Of a stretch of DNA of 64,000 nucleotides, positions 1 through 9,251 are shown one piece after another. Source of the DNA: Lentimicrobiaceae bacterium (GTDB lineage Bacteria; Bacteroidota; Bacteroidia; Bacteroidales; F082); the NCBI GenBank assembly GCA_015061335.1, contig SUWT01000004.1, forward strand, positions 19,395-83,394, in the 5' to 3' direction. Under the pieces are notes generated by a model, which did no database searches, had not been told where the DNA came from, and saw only the letters and a program-made list of their open reading frames with translations. The translations under genes were made by a program, and so were the position numbers. Every line of letters starts with the position of its first letter. Position 1 is the first letter of the stretch.

Positions 1-2
1 AT

Positions 3-10
3 TACCTTTG
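3..10 (+). promoter_or_regulatory. Bacteroidetes -7 box (TACCTTTG) upstream of tonB
   Basis: Matches TAnnTTTG consensus ~46 nt before ATG. Confidence 0.5.
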
Positions 11-55
11 CGGCATAAAAACAAATTTTGATTTTTAACTGAAAAAAGAAATACA

Positions 56-742
56 ATGGAAATTAAGAAATCACCCAAGGCAGATCTTGAAGGCAAGAAG
101 TTGACCTTTACTTTGGTAGGTCTTGTAATAACATTATTATTGGTTTGGCGTGTTTTTGAGTATAAGAGCTACGACAAAAGATCTTTAGAAGGATTACAAC
201 AAACCGTTGAAGTTATTGAAGAGGAAATGGTTGAGATCACAAAACAGGAACAACCAAAAGTTCAACCACCTGCACCAAAACCACAAGTAACACAAATTCA
301 GATTGTTGAAGATGATGTTGAAGTAGAAGATGACATCGATATCAATGCTGAGGTTTCTCAAGAAGAAGTACTTGAAGTTTATGAATATCAACCACCTGAG
401 ATTGAAGAAGAAGAAATCGTCGAAGCAGAAATCTTCATCGTTGTAGAAGAAATGCCTGAATTCCCTGGCGGACCTGCTAAGATGCTTGAATATATCCAAA
501 AGAACATTAAATATCCTATGATGGCTCGTGAAAGTGACATTCAAGGTAGAGTTTTCGTGAACTTCGTCGTAGAACCAGACGGATCTATCTCTAATGTTAA
601 CGTAATGCGTGGTATAGGTGGCGGCTGCGATGAAGAAGCTGTTAGAGTCGTCCAAAGCATGCCTAAATGGAAACCAGGTAAACAACGTGGTAGCGCAGTA
701 CGCTGTTCATTCACAGTGCCAATCATCTTCAAATTACAGTAA
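56..742 (+). CDS. tonB: Energy transducer TonB family protein
   Basis: N-terminal TM segment, Pro/Glu-rich linker, C-terminal FPGGPAKMLEYIQKNIKYPMMARESDIQGRVFVNFVVEPDGSISNVNV typical of Bacteroidetes TonB C-terminal domain. Confidence 0.93.
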   Translation: MEIKKSPKADLEGKKLTFTLVGLVITLLLVWRVFEYKSYDKRSLEGLQQTVEVIEEEMVEITKQEQPKVQPPAPKPQVTQIQIVEDDVEVEDDIDINAEVSQEEVLEVYEYQPPEIEEEEIVEAEIFIVVEEMPEFPGGPAKMLEYIQKNIKYPMMARESDIQGRVFVNFVVEPDGSISNVNVMRGIGGGCDEEAVRVVQSMPKWKPGKQRGSAVRCSFTVPIIFKLQ

Positions 743-765
743 AATCGCTTATACAGATTATATGA

Positions 766-796
766 AGAGTTGCTGAAAAGCAACTCTTTTTTTTTA
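766..796 (+). terminator. Rho-independent terminator after tonB
   Basis: AGAGTTGCT-GAAA-AGCAACTCT perfect stem with tetraloop followed by T-run. Confidence 0.92.
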
Positions 797-841
797 CTTT
801 TTATTTCTCATCTATTAAAAAAAAATCGTATTTTTGCCATC

Positions 842-1759
842 ATGAGTACTCATGGAAATAAAAAAAAATATTCATTGCGCTTTGGAAATAAAGATCTTCC
901 AAGTTTCTTGTTGACTAAAGAGAATATCAAGAAATTGATATTCTTTACGACGATATATTCCTTAGTATTTATCAATATATTCCGTCCCTTTAATTCAGAA
1001 ACATGGATTCCAGGAATTAATAACCTTAATTATTTCTTATATTCATCCTTGATGGTCTTGGTGGGATTACTCCTTATCTCCATCAGCCGCGTTATAATGT
1101 ATTTCTTTGTGAAAAGAATATCAATAGGATATCTGGAATATTTGATCTGGATCTTCGCCGAAATATTTATTCTTGCAGTATTCTATGTCTTTATCGGTAA
1201 TAAAGTGGGATTTATTGACAATTATCTGGCTCAAAATCCTAATGTATCCTTCTGGGAAGCAAATTTTAATGTACTAAAAAATGCTATTGCTAATACTACT
1301 TGGATGTTGCTTATACCATATATCATATCTTTTCTCTATCTTTATAATGAACATCTAATCCGTAATGTCATTAATAATAAGGACGAAACTATTGATAGTA
1401 ATGTGGTTCAGTTTAAAGATGAAAAAGATGAGGTTCGTTTTACAATCACAAGAGATAAAATTATTTATATAGAATCAGCTGATAATTATTGCATTGTCAA
1501 ATATCTTAAAAATGAGAAATTATGCGATTTTCTGCTGAGAAATTCTCTTAAGAAACTAGCCGATGAACTTATTGATACTCCAATCCAAAGATGTCATCGC
1601 TCGTTCTTGATTAATTTTGAACATGTTACTTCATTAAAGAAAGATAATAACGATATCAGTATAGAATTCGCAATCTCTGGTGTAAAGGAAATACCTATTT
1701 CAAAGACATATAGCGATAGAATTATGGAACTCTTTATACATTATTCCAAGCAAAATTAA
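842..1759 (+). CDS. Membrane-anchored LytTR-family DNA-binding protein (no receiver domain)
   Basis: Several hydrophobic TM segments then LytTR domain (DKIIYIESADNYCIVKYLKNEKLCDFLLRNSLKKL...RCHRSFLINFEHV). The 770 ATG lies inside the tonB terminator; the 842 ATG (MSTHGNKKK) is more plausible. Confidence 0.85.
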   Translation: MSTHGNKKKYSLRFGNKDLPSFLLTKENIKKLIFFTTIYSLVFINIFRPFNSETWIPGINNLNYFLYSSLMVLVGLLLISISRVIMYFFVKRISIGYLEYLIWIFAEIFILAVFYVFIGNKVGFIDNYLAQNPNVSFWEANFNVLKNAIANTTWMLLIPYIISFLYLYNEHLIRNVINNKDETIDSNVVQFKDEKDEVRFTITRDKIIYIESADNYCIVKYLKNEKLCDFLLRNSLKKLADELIDTPIQRCHRSFLINFEHVTSLKKDNNDISIEFAISGVKEIPISKTYSDRIMELFIHYSKQN

Positions 1760-1767
1760 TTTGCCAG

Positions 1768-3753
1768 ATGAAATTATTACGATATATCTTTTCTCTTTTA
1801 TTCTTTATTTGTGCTTTGGATTCATATGCCCAACTAAATCACAAACACTTCATCCTAATGGGTCGTATCGATCTCTCAGAGGAAAATTATTCTGAAGCCA
1901 TTCAGAATTTTAATATGGCTATAATAGCAAAACCTAAAGACTTTGAGGCTTATTTTCTTAGAGGAATAGCAAAATTCAGTCTCAATGATTTCAATGGAGC
2001 TGTAAGTGATTTCGATAAAACCCTTGAGATACATCCTTTATATGTGAGAGCTTATCATTATAGAGGTATTTCTAATGACAGACTTGAAAATTATGCCGAT
2101 GCTAAAAAAGATTTTGAAAGAGCCATAAGCTTAGACCCTTATGATCCGGCATTGCATATAGCCCTAGGATCGACAATGATACATCTTAACGAATTTAAAA
2201 ATGCAATAGAATGTTTTGATACGGCATTGATAATTAATCCTAATGATGCGAATGCTTATATCAATAGGGGAGTGGCGAAAAGATTGATAGATGATCTTGA
2301 CGGTGCCTTGCATGATCTCAACAAAGCAGTGTATAACGACTACTTTAATGTAGAAGCACTGGTGCGAAGAGGTATGATTCAAATGGAAAGAAATGAATAT
2401 AAAGATGCAATGATCGACTTCAATCAGGCTTTGAAAATGGATAAGGACAATCCCATAATATATTTTAACAGAGGCACTGTATTTCTTAATCTTGGTGATA
2501 CTATATCTGCTCTTAAAGATTATGAAAAAGTTAATAATATTGACGAACGTAATGCTCTTACTTATTTTAATAGAGCCATTATCTATGGACTCCTGAATGA
2601 AAATGACATTGCTTTGGCATTATTCGATAAGGTTATAGAAATCAATCCGGTGAATGTTTATGGCTATTTTAATAGGGGTATTCTGCATTATAAGATGGGC
2701 GAACTTGATTATGCTGAAGCCGACTTTACCAAAGTTATAGAGTTATTCCCCGATTTTATAGATGCTTGGGTGAATAGATCTGTGGTTAGACATGAAAAAG
2801 GTGATGAAATTGGATCAGAACAAGATAGATATAAATCGATGGAGATAATAAATCTTGTTAGTGAAAATGAGAAAAATATAGATTCATTGTATAATCTCTA
2901 TTCTAAATCAATTGATTATGATAAGATTATTGCTTTTGAATCTGATTTCTCCAGTGGCGATAAAGGGGGTAAATATTCCCAGTTCTCTTCTGTAGATATA
3001 AAACCTTTTGGAAACTTTATTGTGGGTGTTGTGGAATTTAATTCCAAACATCGTAATAAGAGTAAAAATAAATTTTTCATAGATGCTACTTTAAGTCAGA
3101 TTAATGAAAATCTGAGCTCTTTTCAGCTAGCATATATCCGTAATGAGATTTTTAGAGATAATTATGAGTCATTGCTTAACGATTCTGTTGTTGAATCTGT
3201 TGAAGATCCTGAATTAAAAACCTTGTTAATGGGAATATTAAATTATGAATTATTTAACTTCAGACGTGCTGAAAATTGTTTTGTCTCTTTGATCGGAAAC
3301 GAAATCTATAATGTTTATTCTGTTATTGACTTGGCATCTTTACAACAGACTAGGGCTGAGTTAACCCTCGTTGATCATAGTGTCGTTGATCATGTTACAA
3401 TAAATCAGAAGAAAATGGCTAATGATGGAGGAAATATCAAGACTCACGAAAAGCCGGATTATTCTTTGGCTCTAAACACTTTGATGGCATTGTTGGATGA
3501 AGACTATGATAATCCGTTCATATGGTATAATTTAGGCAATGTGCATCTGCAGATGCAGGAGTTTCATAAAGCTATTGATGATTATAGTAAAGCTATAGAA
3601 TATGAGCAAAATTTAGCTGAAGCTTATTATAACAGAGGTTTGACATTAATATATTTAGGTGAGAATGAACTTGCAGGAGAAGATCTCAGCAAAGCTGGCG
3701 AGTTAGGTATCAAGGAAGCATATGCTGTTATAAAGAGGTTCTTAAATAAATAA
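1768..3753 (+). CDS. Tetratricopeptide repeat protein
   Basis: Many TPR units (e.g. AYFLRGIAKFSLNDFNGAVSDFDKTLEIHP); N-terminal signal peptide. Confidence 0.92.
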   Translation: MKLLRYIFSLLFFICALDSYAQLNHKHFILMGRIDLSEENYSEAIQNFNMAIIAKPKDFEAYFLRGIAKFSLNDFNGAVSDFDKTLEIHPLYVRAYHYRGISNDRLENYADAKKDFERAISLDPYDPALHIALGSTMIHLNEFKNAIECFDTALIINPNDANAYINRGVAKRLIDDLDGALHDLNKAVYNDYFNVEALVRRGMIQMERNEYKDAMIDFNQALKMDKDNPIIYFNRGTVFLNLGDTISALKDYEKVNNIDERNALTYFNRAIIYGLLNENDIALALFDKVIEINPVNVYGYFNRGILHYKMGELDYAEADFTKVIELFPDFIDAWVNRSVVRHEKGDEIGSEQDRYKSMEIINLVSENEKNIDSLYNLYSKSIDYDKIIAFESDFSSGDKGGKYSQFSSVDIKPFGNFIVGVVEFNSKHRNKSKNKFFIDATLSQINENLSSFQLAYIRNEIFRDNYESLLNDSVVESVEDPELKTLLMGILNYELFNFRRAENCFVSLIGNEIYNVYSVIDLASLQQTRAELTLVDHSVVDHVTINQKKMANDGGNIKTHEKPDYSLALNTLMALLDEDYDNPFIWYNLGNVHLQMQEFHKAIDDYSKAIEYEQNLAEAYYNRGLTLIYLGENELAGEDLSKAGELGIKEAYAVIKRFLNK

Positions 3754-3784
3754 TGAGATTACCCTTACTCATAATCTCATTATT
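3749..3784. terminator. Bidirectional terminator between TPR gene and hydF
   Basis: Perfect 13-bp stem AATAATGAGATTA / TAATCTCATTATT overlapping the TPR stop codon, between convergent genes. Confidence 0.8.
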
Positions 3785-3798
3785 TTAAGTGTTTGATG

Positions 3799-4992
3799 CT
3801 ACGAAATGGAAACATTATCCAATATGCCTGTCATAGCCGCTATCGCTATCCCATAATTTGTTATCGGAATGTTTTGGCTTTTTGCCTTACGTATTCTTGA
3901 TAAGACGTGTCGGCGGTTAAACATACAAGCTCCACAATGTATTATAAGATTGTATTTATCTAGATCTTCGGGGAAGTCGTTCCCGGATACAATGTCGATC
4001 TGTAATTCATCACCGAATTTTTTCTTTAACATTTTTGGTAGTTTAATTCTTCCAATATCTTCGTTTTGTGGGATATGAGAACATGCTTCCGCTATCAGTA
4101 TTTTTGCGTTATCAGGAAGAGTCATAAGGGCTTTTGCTCCTTGAAGAAACGACTCGATGTCGCCTTTATGTCGTGCCATAAGGACAGAGAATGAGGTGAG
4201 TTTAGTTTCTTTAGGAGTGAGAGCTTTCACTTGTGCGAAGACCTGAGAGTCGGTTATGATAAGAGAAGGTGGATTCTTAAGGTTATCTAGCATCTGGGGT
4301 AGTTCTTCAGGAGCGCAACACAGAGGTAGGGCGTGTTTGTCGAGGATATTGCGTAATGTGACAACCTGAGGTTGAATGAGTCGGCCTTTGGGCGCTTGTG
4401 CATCTTGTGGCATTACGAGTACGACTATATCACCCTTTTTTACTAATGAATATGTTATGTCCTCAAGATCATCATCAATTTTGTATAGAGATGACATCTT
4501 GTTCAATAAGTCGTCGATACCTTTTTTTTCTTTAGCGGAAACAGCTATAATATCTTGTTTTAATAAACTCTTCCAGGCGGATAAAACATTATGGACATCC
4601 TCATGTTCATCGCATTTTGTCAAGACGATAATTATAGGGATGTCGGCATTATTTAATGATTCAATCCACTTGAGTTCTAGGTCGATTTTATCAGGAGTGC
4701 CGTTGACGAGTATCAGAGCCATATCGACTTGTTCTGATGTTTTTTGTGTGCGTTTATTACGCATAGAACCAAGTTCGCCTATATCGTCGAAGCCGGCGGT
4801 GTCGCCTATTACGGCGGCACCTATGCCAGGTAGTTCGATGTTTTTCCACACAGTATCTGTTGTAGTACCAGCCACATCGGAAACGATAGACACATCCTGA
4901 CCGCTGAGGGCATTCAGTAATGTTGATTTACCAACATTACGTCGGCCAAACAATCCGATATGGTATCTATTGGAGCGGGCTATATCTTTCAT
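3799..4992 (-). CDS. hydF: [FeFe] hydrogenase H-cluster maturation GTPase HydF
   Basis: G1 GRRNVGKSTL, G3 DTAGFDD, G4 TKCD; C-terminal HCGACMFNRRHVLSRI Fe-S motif. Confidence 0.96.
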   Translation of the reverse strand: MKDIARSNRYHIGLFGRRNVGKSTLLNALSGQDVSIVSDVAGTTTDTVWKNIELPGIGAAVIGDTAGFDDIGELGSMRNKRTQKTSEQVDMALILVNGTPDKIDLELKWIESLNNADIPIIIVLTKCDEHEDVHNVLSAWKSLLKQDIIAVSAKEKKGIDDLLNKMSSLYKIDDDLEDITYSLVKKGDIVVLVMPQDAQAPKGRLIQPQVVTLRNILDKHALPLCCAPEELPQMLDNLKNPPSLIITDSQVFAQVKALTPKETKLTSFSVLMARHKGDIESFLQGAKALMTLPDNAKILIAEACSHIPQNEDIGRIKLPKMLKKKFGDELQIDIVSGNDFPEDLDKYNLIIHCGACMFNRRHVLSRIRKAKSQNIPITNYGIAIAAMTGILDNVSIS

Positions 4993-5016
4993 AATATTCA
5001 GCTTTGAACAATGAAA

Positions 5017-6438
5017 CTAGAATCTGAAGTCTCTTTCACCTTTGTCGATGGCATCTAGATACTTGGCTGCTGTAGCGCGGGCTTTCTCATTAGGCACTGT
5101 GGCGAGAAGTTTCTTTATCATAGCCTCACATTTGACTTTAACATCATCGCTGGCGTAATCGTTCATATATTCTTTAAGAGTGATAAGGGCGTTTGGCAGA
5201 CAGCAGTTTGCAATCTGACCGCTTTTGAGTAGTTGCATGAATCTGTCACCTGTTCTTCCTTCACGATAGCATGCTGTGCAGAAACTAGGGATGTGGTCGA
5301 GATCAAGGAGCCAACCCACGACTTCATTAAGGGTTCTATGGTCTGCAACATCGAATTGAGCAGAGTTTTCCTCCTCTGTTTCAGGAGAGACATAGCCGCC
5401 GACACTGGTACGTGAACCTCCGCTTATTTGTGAGATGCCGAGATCAAGTAAGCGAGCACGGCTTTTTTCACTTTCTCTAGTAGAGATAATCATACCAGTA
5501 TATGGTACAGCTATTCTGATTATAGCAACGATACGATAAAAAATGTCATCAGGGACAGCATTCTTGAAATCGTTGGTATCAATATCGTCAGCCATACATA
5601 GACGAGGTACGCTGATAGTATGAGGACCAACGCCGTATGTGGCTTCAAGATGTTCCGCATGCATTAATAAACCTATAAAATCATAACGATAAGTCTCTAA
5701 TCCGAATAGTACTCCAATACCGACATCGTCGATACCACCTTGCATCGCACGATCCATTGCCTCTGTATGATAAGCGTAGTCGCTCTTAGGACCTGTAGGA
5801 TGCAGCATCTCATAATTGGTCTTGTTATATGTCTCTTGGAAGAGAATGTATGTGCCTATTCCTGCATCACGCAGACGACGGTAATTCTCTACCGTTGTGG
5901 CGGCAATATTGACATTGACACGACGTATCGCACCATTTTTATGTTTGATGCTATATATTGTTTTGATACTTTCCAAGATATATTCTATAGGATTTTCTAC
6001 GGGATGTTCGCCAGCTTCCAGTGCAAGTCGTTTATGTCCCATATCTTGCAGAGCTATAACTTCCTGACGAATCTCTTCCTGTGAGAGCTTCTTACGTCTT
6101 ATGTTTTTGTTTTTAAGATGGTAAGGACAATATACACAGCCGTTTACGCAATAATTAGAGAGATAGAGAGGAGCAAACATCACTATTCTGTTGCCATAAA
6201 AACGGTGTTTGATCTCACGAGCGATCTCATATATCTCATTAATAATATCAGGATCGTTACATTCTAAAAGCAATGCGGCTTCACGGTGGGTAAGACCTTT
6301 GCATTCGCGAGCTTTTTGTAAAATTCCCTTTATGAGATCGAGATTTCCGCTGTTCTCTTTAGCGTAAGTCATTGTTTCTCGAATCTCTAAATCGTTAATA
6401 AATTCCTCGGCTATTGTCGATTTTACATTGTAATTCAT
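5017..6438 (-). CDS. hydG: [FeFe] hydrogenase H-cluster radical SAM maturase HydG
   Basis: Radical SAM motif CVNGCVYCPY; ThiH-like; C-terminal CTACYREGRTGDRFM Fe-S motif. Confidence 0.97.
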   Translation of the reverse strand: MNYNVKSTIAEEFINDLEIRETMTYAKENSGNLDLIKGILQKARECKGLTHREAALLLECNDPDIINEIYEIAREIKHRFYGNRIVMFAPLYLSNYCVNGCVYCPYHLKNKNIRRKKLSQEEIRQEVIALQDMGHKRLALEAGEHPVENPIEYILESIKTIYSIKHKNGAIRRVNVNIAATTVENYRRLRDAGIGTYILFQETYNKTNYEMLHPTGPKSDYAYHTEAMDRAMQGGIDDVGIGVLFGLETYRYDFIGLLMHAEHLEATYGVGPHTISVPRLCMADDIDTNDFKNAVPDDIFYRIVAIIRIAVPYTGMIISTRESEKSRARLLDLGISQISGGSRTSVGGYVSPETEEENSAQFDVADHRTLNEVVGWLLDLDHIPSFCTACYREGRTGDRFMQLLKSGQIANCCLPNALITLKEYMNDYASDDVKVKCEAMIKKLLATVPNEKARATAAKYLDAIDKGERDFRF

Positions 6439-6476
6439 GGTAGTGTCAGTTGTTTTTTTGATAAATAATAAAATAA

Positions 6477-7532
6477 TTAATAAAATGTGTTATAATCACC
6501 TCTATCATAATTGATATGATAACCGATGGCATTGAGGCGTTCTTCTAGTTGTTGCATTTGTTGAGCCGACTCAGCACCGGTGCTTTTTTTGTTATTGTAG
6601 ATAGAGTATTTTTTTCGTTGTTCTGCAGGTGAGATATTTGGCATCACTACATTAGCTCCTGCTAATATGGCTTGTTCCATTCCGTTATGGCATAATGATG
6701 ATAATGCTGTTGTAGCAGGTATAAGTGCTTTTGGGAAACGAAGTCGTAATAGTGATATTATAAGTGTTGTTTTCTCTGCGCTTCCGGCACTACAATTTTC
6801 GAATGGAGTGTTGCTTGCAGGGATAAAGGGCCCGATTCCTATCATTTCAGGTTGTAGGTGCTCTAAAAATCTGATGTCTTCATATAGGTATTCATCAGTT
6901 TGTCCTGGACTTCCGATCATCATGCCGCTACCGGTTTGAAAGCCTAAATGCTTTAATGTCATTAGGCAATCGCGTCTTTTTTCAGCACTCATCGAAGAAG
7001 GATGTAGCTGTAAGTAATGATCGTCATTACGGGTTTCATGGCGTAGTAAGAAACGATTTGCTCCAGCTTCTTTGAAAGCAAGATAAGCCTCATGACTGCG
7101 TTCTCCAACAGATAAGGTTATCGCTTTGTCGGGGTATGCTTGACGTATAGATTTTACAATATCAACTATCCATTCGTCAGTTTGATGGGGATCTTCACCT
7201 CCTTGTAATACAAAAGTGTTGAATCCTAATATGTTACCTTCTTTGCAGCACTCTAGGATCTCCTCTTTGGATAGTCTGTAACGTTGCGCATTTTTATTGC
7301 CACAACGTATTCCGCAGTAATAACAATTATTGCGGCAATAAGAACTTATCTCTAAAAGAGCACGGACAAAAATACCATTACCGAAATGCATCCTTGCCAC
7401 CTCTGCGGCTTTCTCGTGAAGGTAGCTTTGGTCGTCGTCGGAGAGTTCGCCCAATAAAATCATCCATTCTTCATGGTTTAAAAACTCTCCTTCTGTAAGC
7501 TTGTCTATAATATTTTTATTATTAAACTGCAT
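6477..7532 (-). CDS. hydE: [FeFe] hydrogenase H-cluster radical SAM maturase HydE
   Basis: Radical SAM motif CRNNCYYCGIR; follows BioB/HydE layout; ORF track start 7544 is a TTG, the internal ATG at 7532 is more likely. Confidence 0.95.
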   Translation of the reverse strand: MQFNNKNIIDKLTEGEFLNHEEWMILLGELSDDDQSYLHEKAAEVARMHFGNGIFVRALLEISSYCRNNCYYCGIRCGNKNAQRYRLSKEEILECCKEGNILGFNTFVLQGGEDPHQTDEWIVDIVKSIRQAYPDKAITLSVGERSHEAYLAFKEAGANRFLLRHETRNDDHYLQLHPSSMSAEKRRDCLMTLKHLGFQTGSGMMIGSPGQTDEYLYEDIRFLEHLQPEMIGIGPFIPASNTPFENCSAGSAEKTTLIISLLRLRFPKALIPATTALSSLCHNGMEQAILAGANVVMPNISPAEQRKKYSIYNNKKSTGAESAQQMQQLEERLNAIGYHINYDRGDYNTFY

Positions 7533-7547
7533 CAGGCGAAACAAAGA

Positions 7548-8327
7548 TTATTTCTTTGTGAGTTCCATGACTAGGTCGGGATGATCTGTTGTGATAAAAT
7601 CTACACCTTCGTTGATAAAATGTTGAATGTATTCTTCTTCATTAACAGTCCAAACATTTACTTCAAGACCTAGGTCGTGGCATTCTTTAATCAAATTAGG
7701 ATTGTCGATAAGTATCTTATCTTGATAATCAATACCGGCAAGTCCAATGCTTAGAGCCATCTCAGGACTTATGATTTTATCTGGATCTGATGCAGAGCAC
7801 AAATAGTAAATTTTGCTTGTTGGAAAATATTTCAGAAAAAGTTTGCATGTCGAGGTTGAAAATGAAATGAAGGAAACTTTGTCAATAAGTTCTCTTTCAT
7901 TGATAATCTTTTGAATGCTTTGGACGGCATAAGTGTTGTTTTGAAAAGATGATGTTTCTTTTAATTCTAGAATTAAATTGATATTCATATCCTTAGCCTG
8001 ATCAAGATATTCTTCTAATGTTGGAATTGACTCGCCATCCTCAAAAGTAATTTTCTTTATGTCGGATAAGGTTGATGCATTAATTTGATGTCCTTGTATT
8101 ACATTATCATGAACAACAACTAATTGTTTATCTTTTGTGAGACGAACATCGAATTCTGCTGCATGGCAACCGATTTTATTTGCGTTATAAAGGCTGCTTA
8201 TTGTGTTTTCGGTACATAGATCATTCCAAAATCCGCGATGTGCAACAACTTTTGTAGGTTCTTTCTTGACGTTAGTACACGATGTTAATGCCAATAAAGC
8301 AATGATAATAAAGTATTTAAATTTCAT
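7548..8327 (-). CDS. Glycerophosphodiester phosphodiesterase family lipoprotein
   Basis: VAHRGFWNDLCTENTISS...AAEFDVRLTKDKQLVVVHD GDPD signature; lipobox LTSC. Confidence 0.93.
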   Translation of the reverse strand: MKFKYFIIIALLALTSCTNVKKEPTKVVAHRGFWNDLCTENTISSLYNANKIGCHAAEFDVRLTKDKQLVVVHDNVIQGHQINASTLSDIKKITFEDGESIPTLEEYLDQAKDMNINLILELKETSSFQNNTYAVQSIQKIINERELIDKVSFISFSTSTCKLFLKYFPTSKIYYLCSASDPDKIISPEMALSIGLAGIDYQDKILIDNPNLIKECHDLGLEVNVWTVNEEEYIQHFINEGVDFITTDHPDLVMELTKK

Positions 8328-8360
8328 AATTCAAACAATAATTAGTTTTATAATCTTTTG

Positions 8361-8368
8361 CAAAGATA
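8361..8368 (-). promoter_or_regulatory. -7 box (TATCTTTG on minus) upstream of GDPD gene
   Basis: CAAAGATA on plus strand ~34 nt from the start codon. Confidence 0.5.
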
Positions 8369-8386
8369 ATAAACTTTTTTGATGAA

Positions 8387-9067
8387 TTATTCTAAAAACG
8401 CTACAAACTTATCTGCCTGTTCTTTTATTTGATTGATTTGTGATTCTGTAAGATGAAATTCTCCCTTTACCCAAGCATCCATGCCTAGCTCAATGCCTAC
8501 CTGGGGTTCTTTCATCACATCCATTTTAATGTATTCTAAGAGCTCATTTAGTTTTTCTCTACATGATATTGTTTTGTTTTTGCCTCCAGCACCGCTTACA
8601 GTGACCTTCTTTCCCTGAACAACAGTTGGTTTTGTAAAATTGGTAATATCCATTGGTCGTGATAACCAGTCTAAGAGATTTTTTAGCAAACCTGGGTAGC
8701 TATGATTATATTCTGGAGTAAAAATCCAGATGCCATCACAATTTTTAATTTTCTTCCGAACATTATCGATTGATTCACGACGGAACATCTCTATATATAA
8801 TTCAGCCGATTTATGATAACCAGCCTCTAATTCTCCGTTATCAGCGAAATGAATGTATGGGTCGGATACTGCATTATGATTGTTGTTTGAGGTTTGTTGT
8901 TTGTTGTCAAAAGAAAATTCAAGATCTTGATTCATATAAGGAATATTTTCAAAATCGAGATAAGAGATGTCAAACTGATCCTTGAGCATATTCTCAACTA
9001 TCTTAGCTAGTTGTCTGTTAAAAGATTTTTTTCGTAATGAGCCTATTATAAAGATTATCTGTTTCAT
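8387..9067 (-). CDS. NADPH-dependent FMN reductase / flavodoxin-like oxidoreductase
   Basis: IIGSLRKKSFNRQLA phosphate-binding loop and FTPEYNHSYPGLLKNLLDWLSRP motif. Confidence 0.9.
   Translation of the reverse strand: MKQIIFIIGSLRKKSFNRQLAKIVENMLKDQFDISYLDFENIPYMNQDLEFSFDNKQQTSNNNHNAVSDPYIHFADNGELEAGYHKSAELYIEMFRRESIDNVRKKIKNCDGIWIFTPEYNHSYPGLLKNLLDWLSRPMDITNFTKPTVVQGKKVTVSGAGGKNKTISCREKLNELLEYIKMDVMKEPQVGIELGMDAWVKGEFHLTESQINQIKEQADKFVAFLE
8883..8910. repeat. Heptad (7-nt period) degenerate repeat inside FMN reductase ORF
   Basis: TGTTTGA GGTTTGT TGTTTGT TGTCAAA; encodes the NKQQTSNNNHN linker on the minus strand. Confidence 0.65.
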
Positions 9068-9184
9068 ATGATTTTTTCTGATGAAACAGATAAGAAGAGT
9101 TGTTGTTTAAAAAGAGGCTGTTAATTTATGATCAAGAGTCAATTATTGGAACTAAGAAGTGGCAATGATAATTTATTCATTATT

Positions 9185-9225
9185 AAAAAACAGAGTCATC
9201 ATAAACTGAGACGACTCTGTTTTTA
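9185..9225 (-). terminator. Rho-independent terminator downstream of PFOR
   Basis: AAAAACAGAGTC / GACTCTGTTTTT 12-bp stem. Confidence 0.85.
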
Positions 9226-9251
9226 TAGGTTCTGATATTTACAATATCATT

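Noticed and set aside
194-685. 163-aa minus-strand ORF inside tonB
   Set aside because: Antisense of Glu-rich linker yields Phe/Asn-rich nonsense (FDDFFFFNLRW).
770-841. N-terminal extension of the LytTR ORF
   Set aside because: Would be translated from the tonB terminator and its T-run; downstream ATG at 842 is preferred.
4376-4900. 174-aa plus-strand ORF opposite hydF
   Set aside because: Antisense to conserved GTPase domain; Ser-rich low-information translation.
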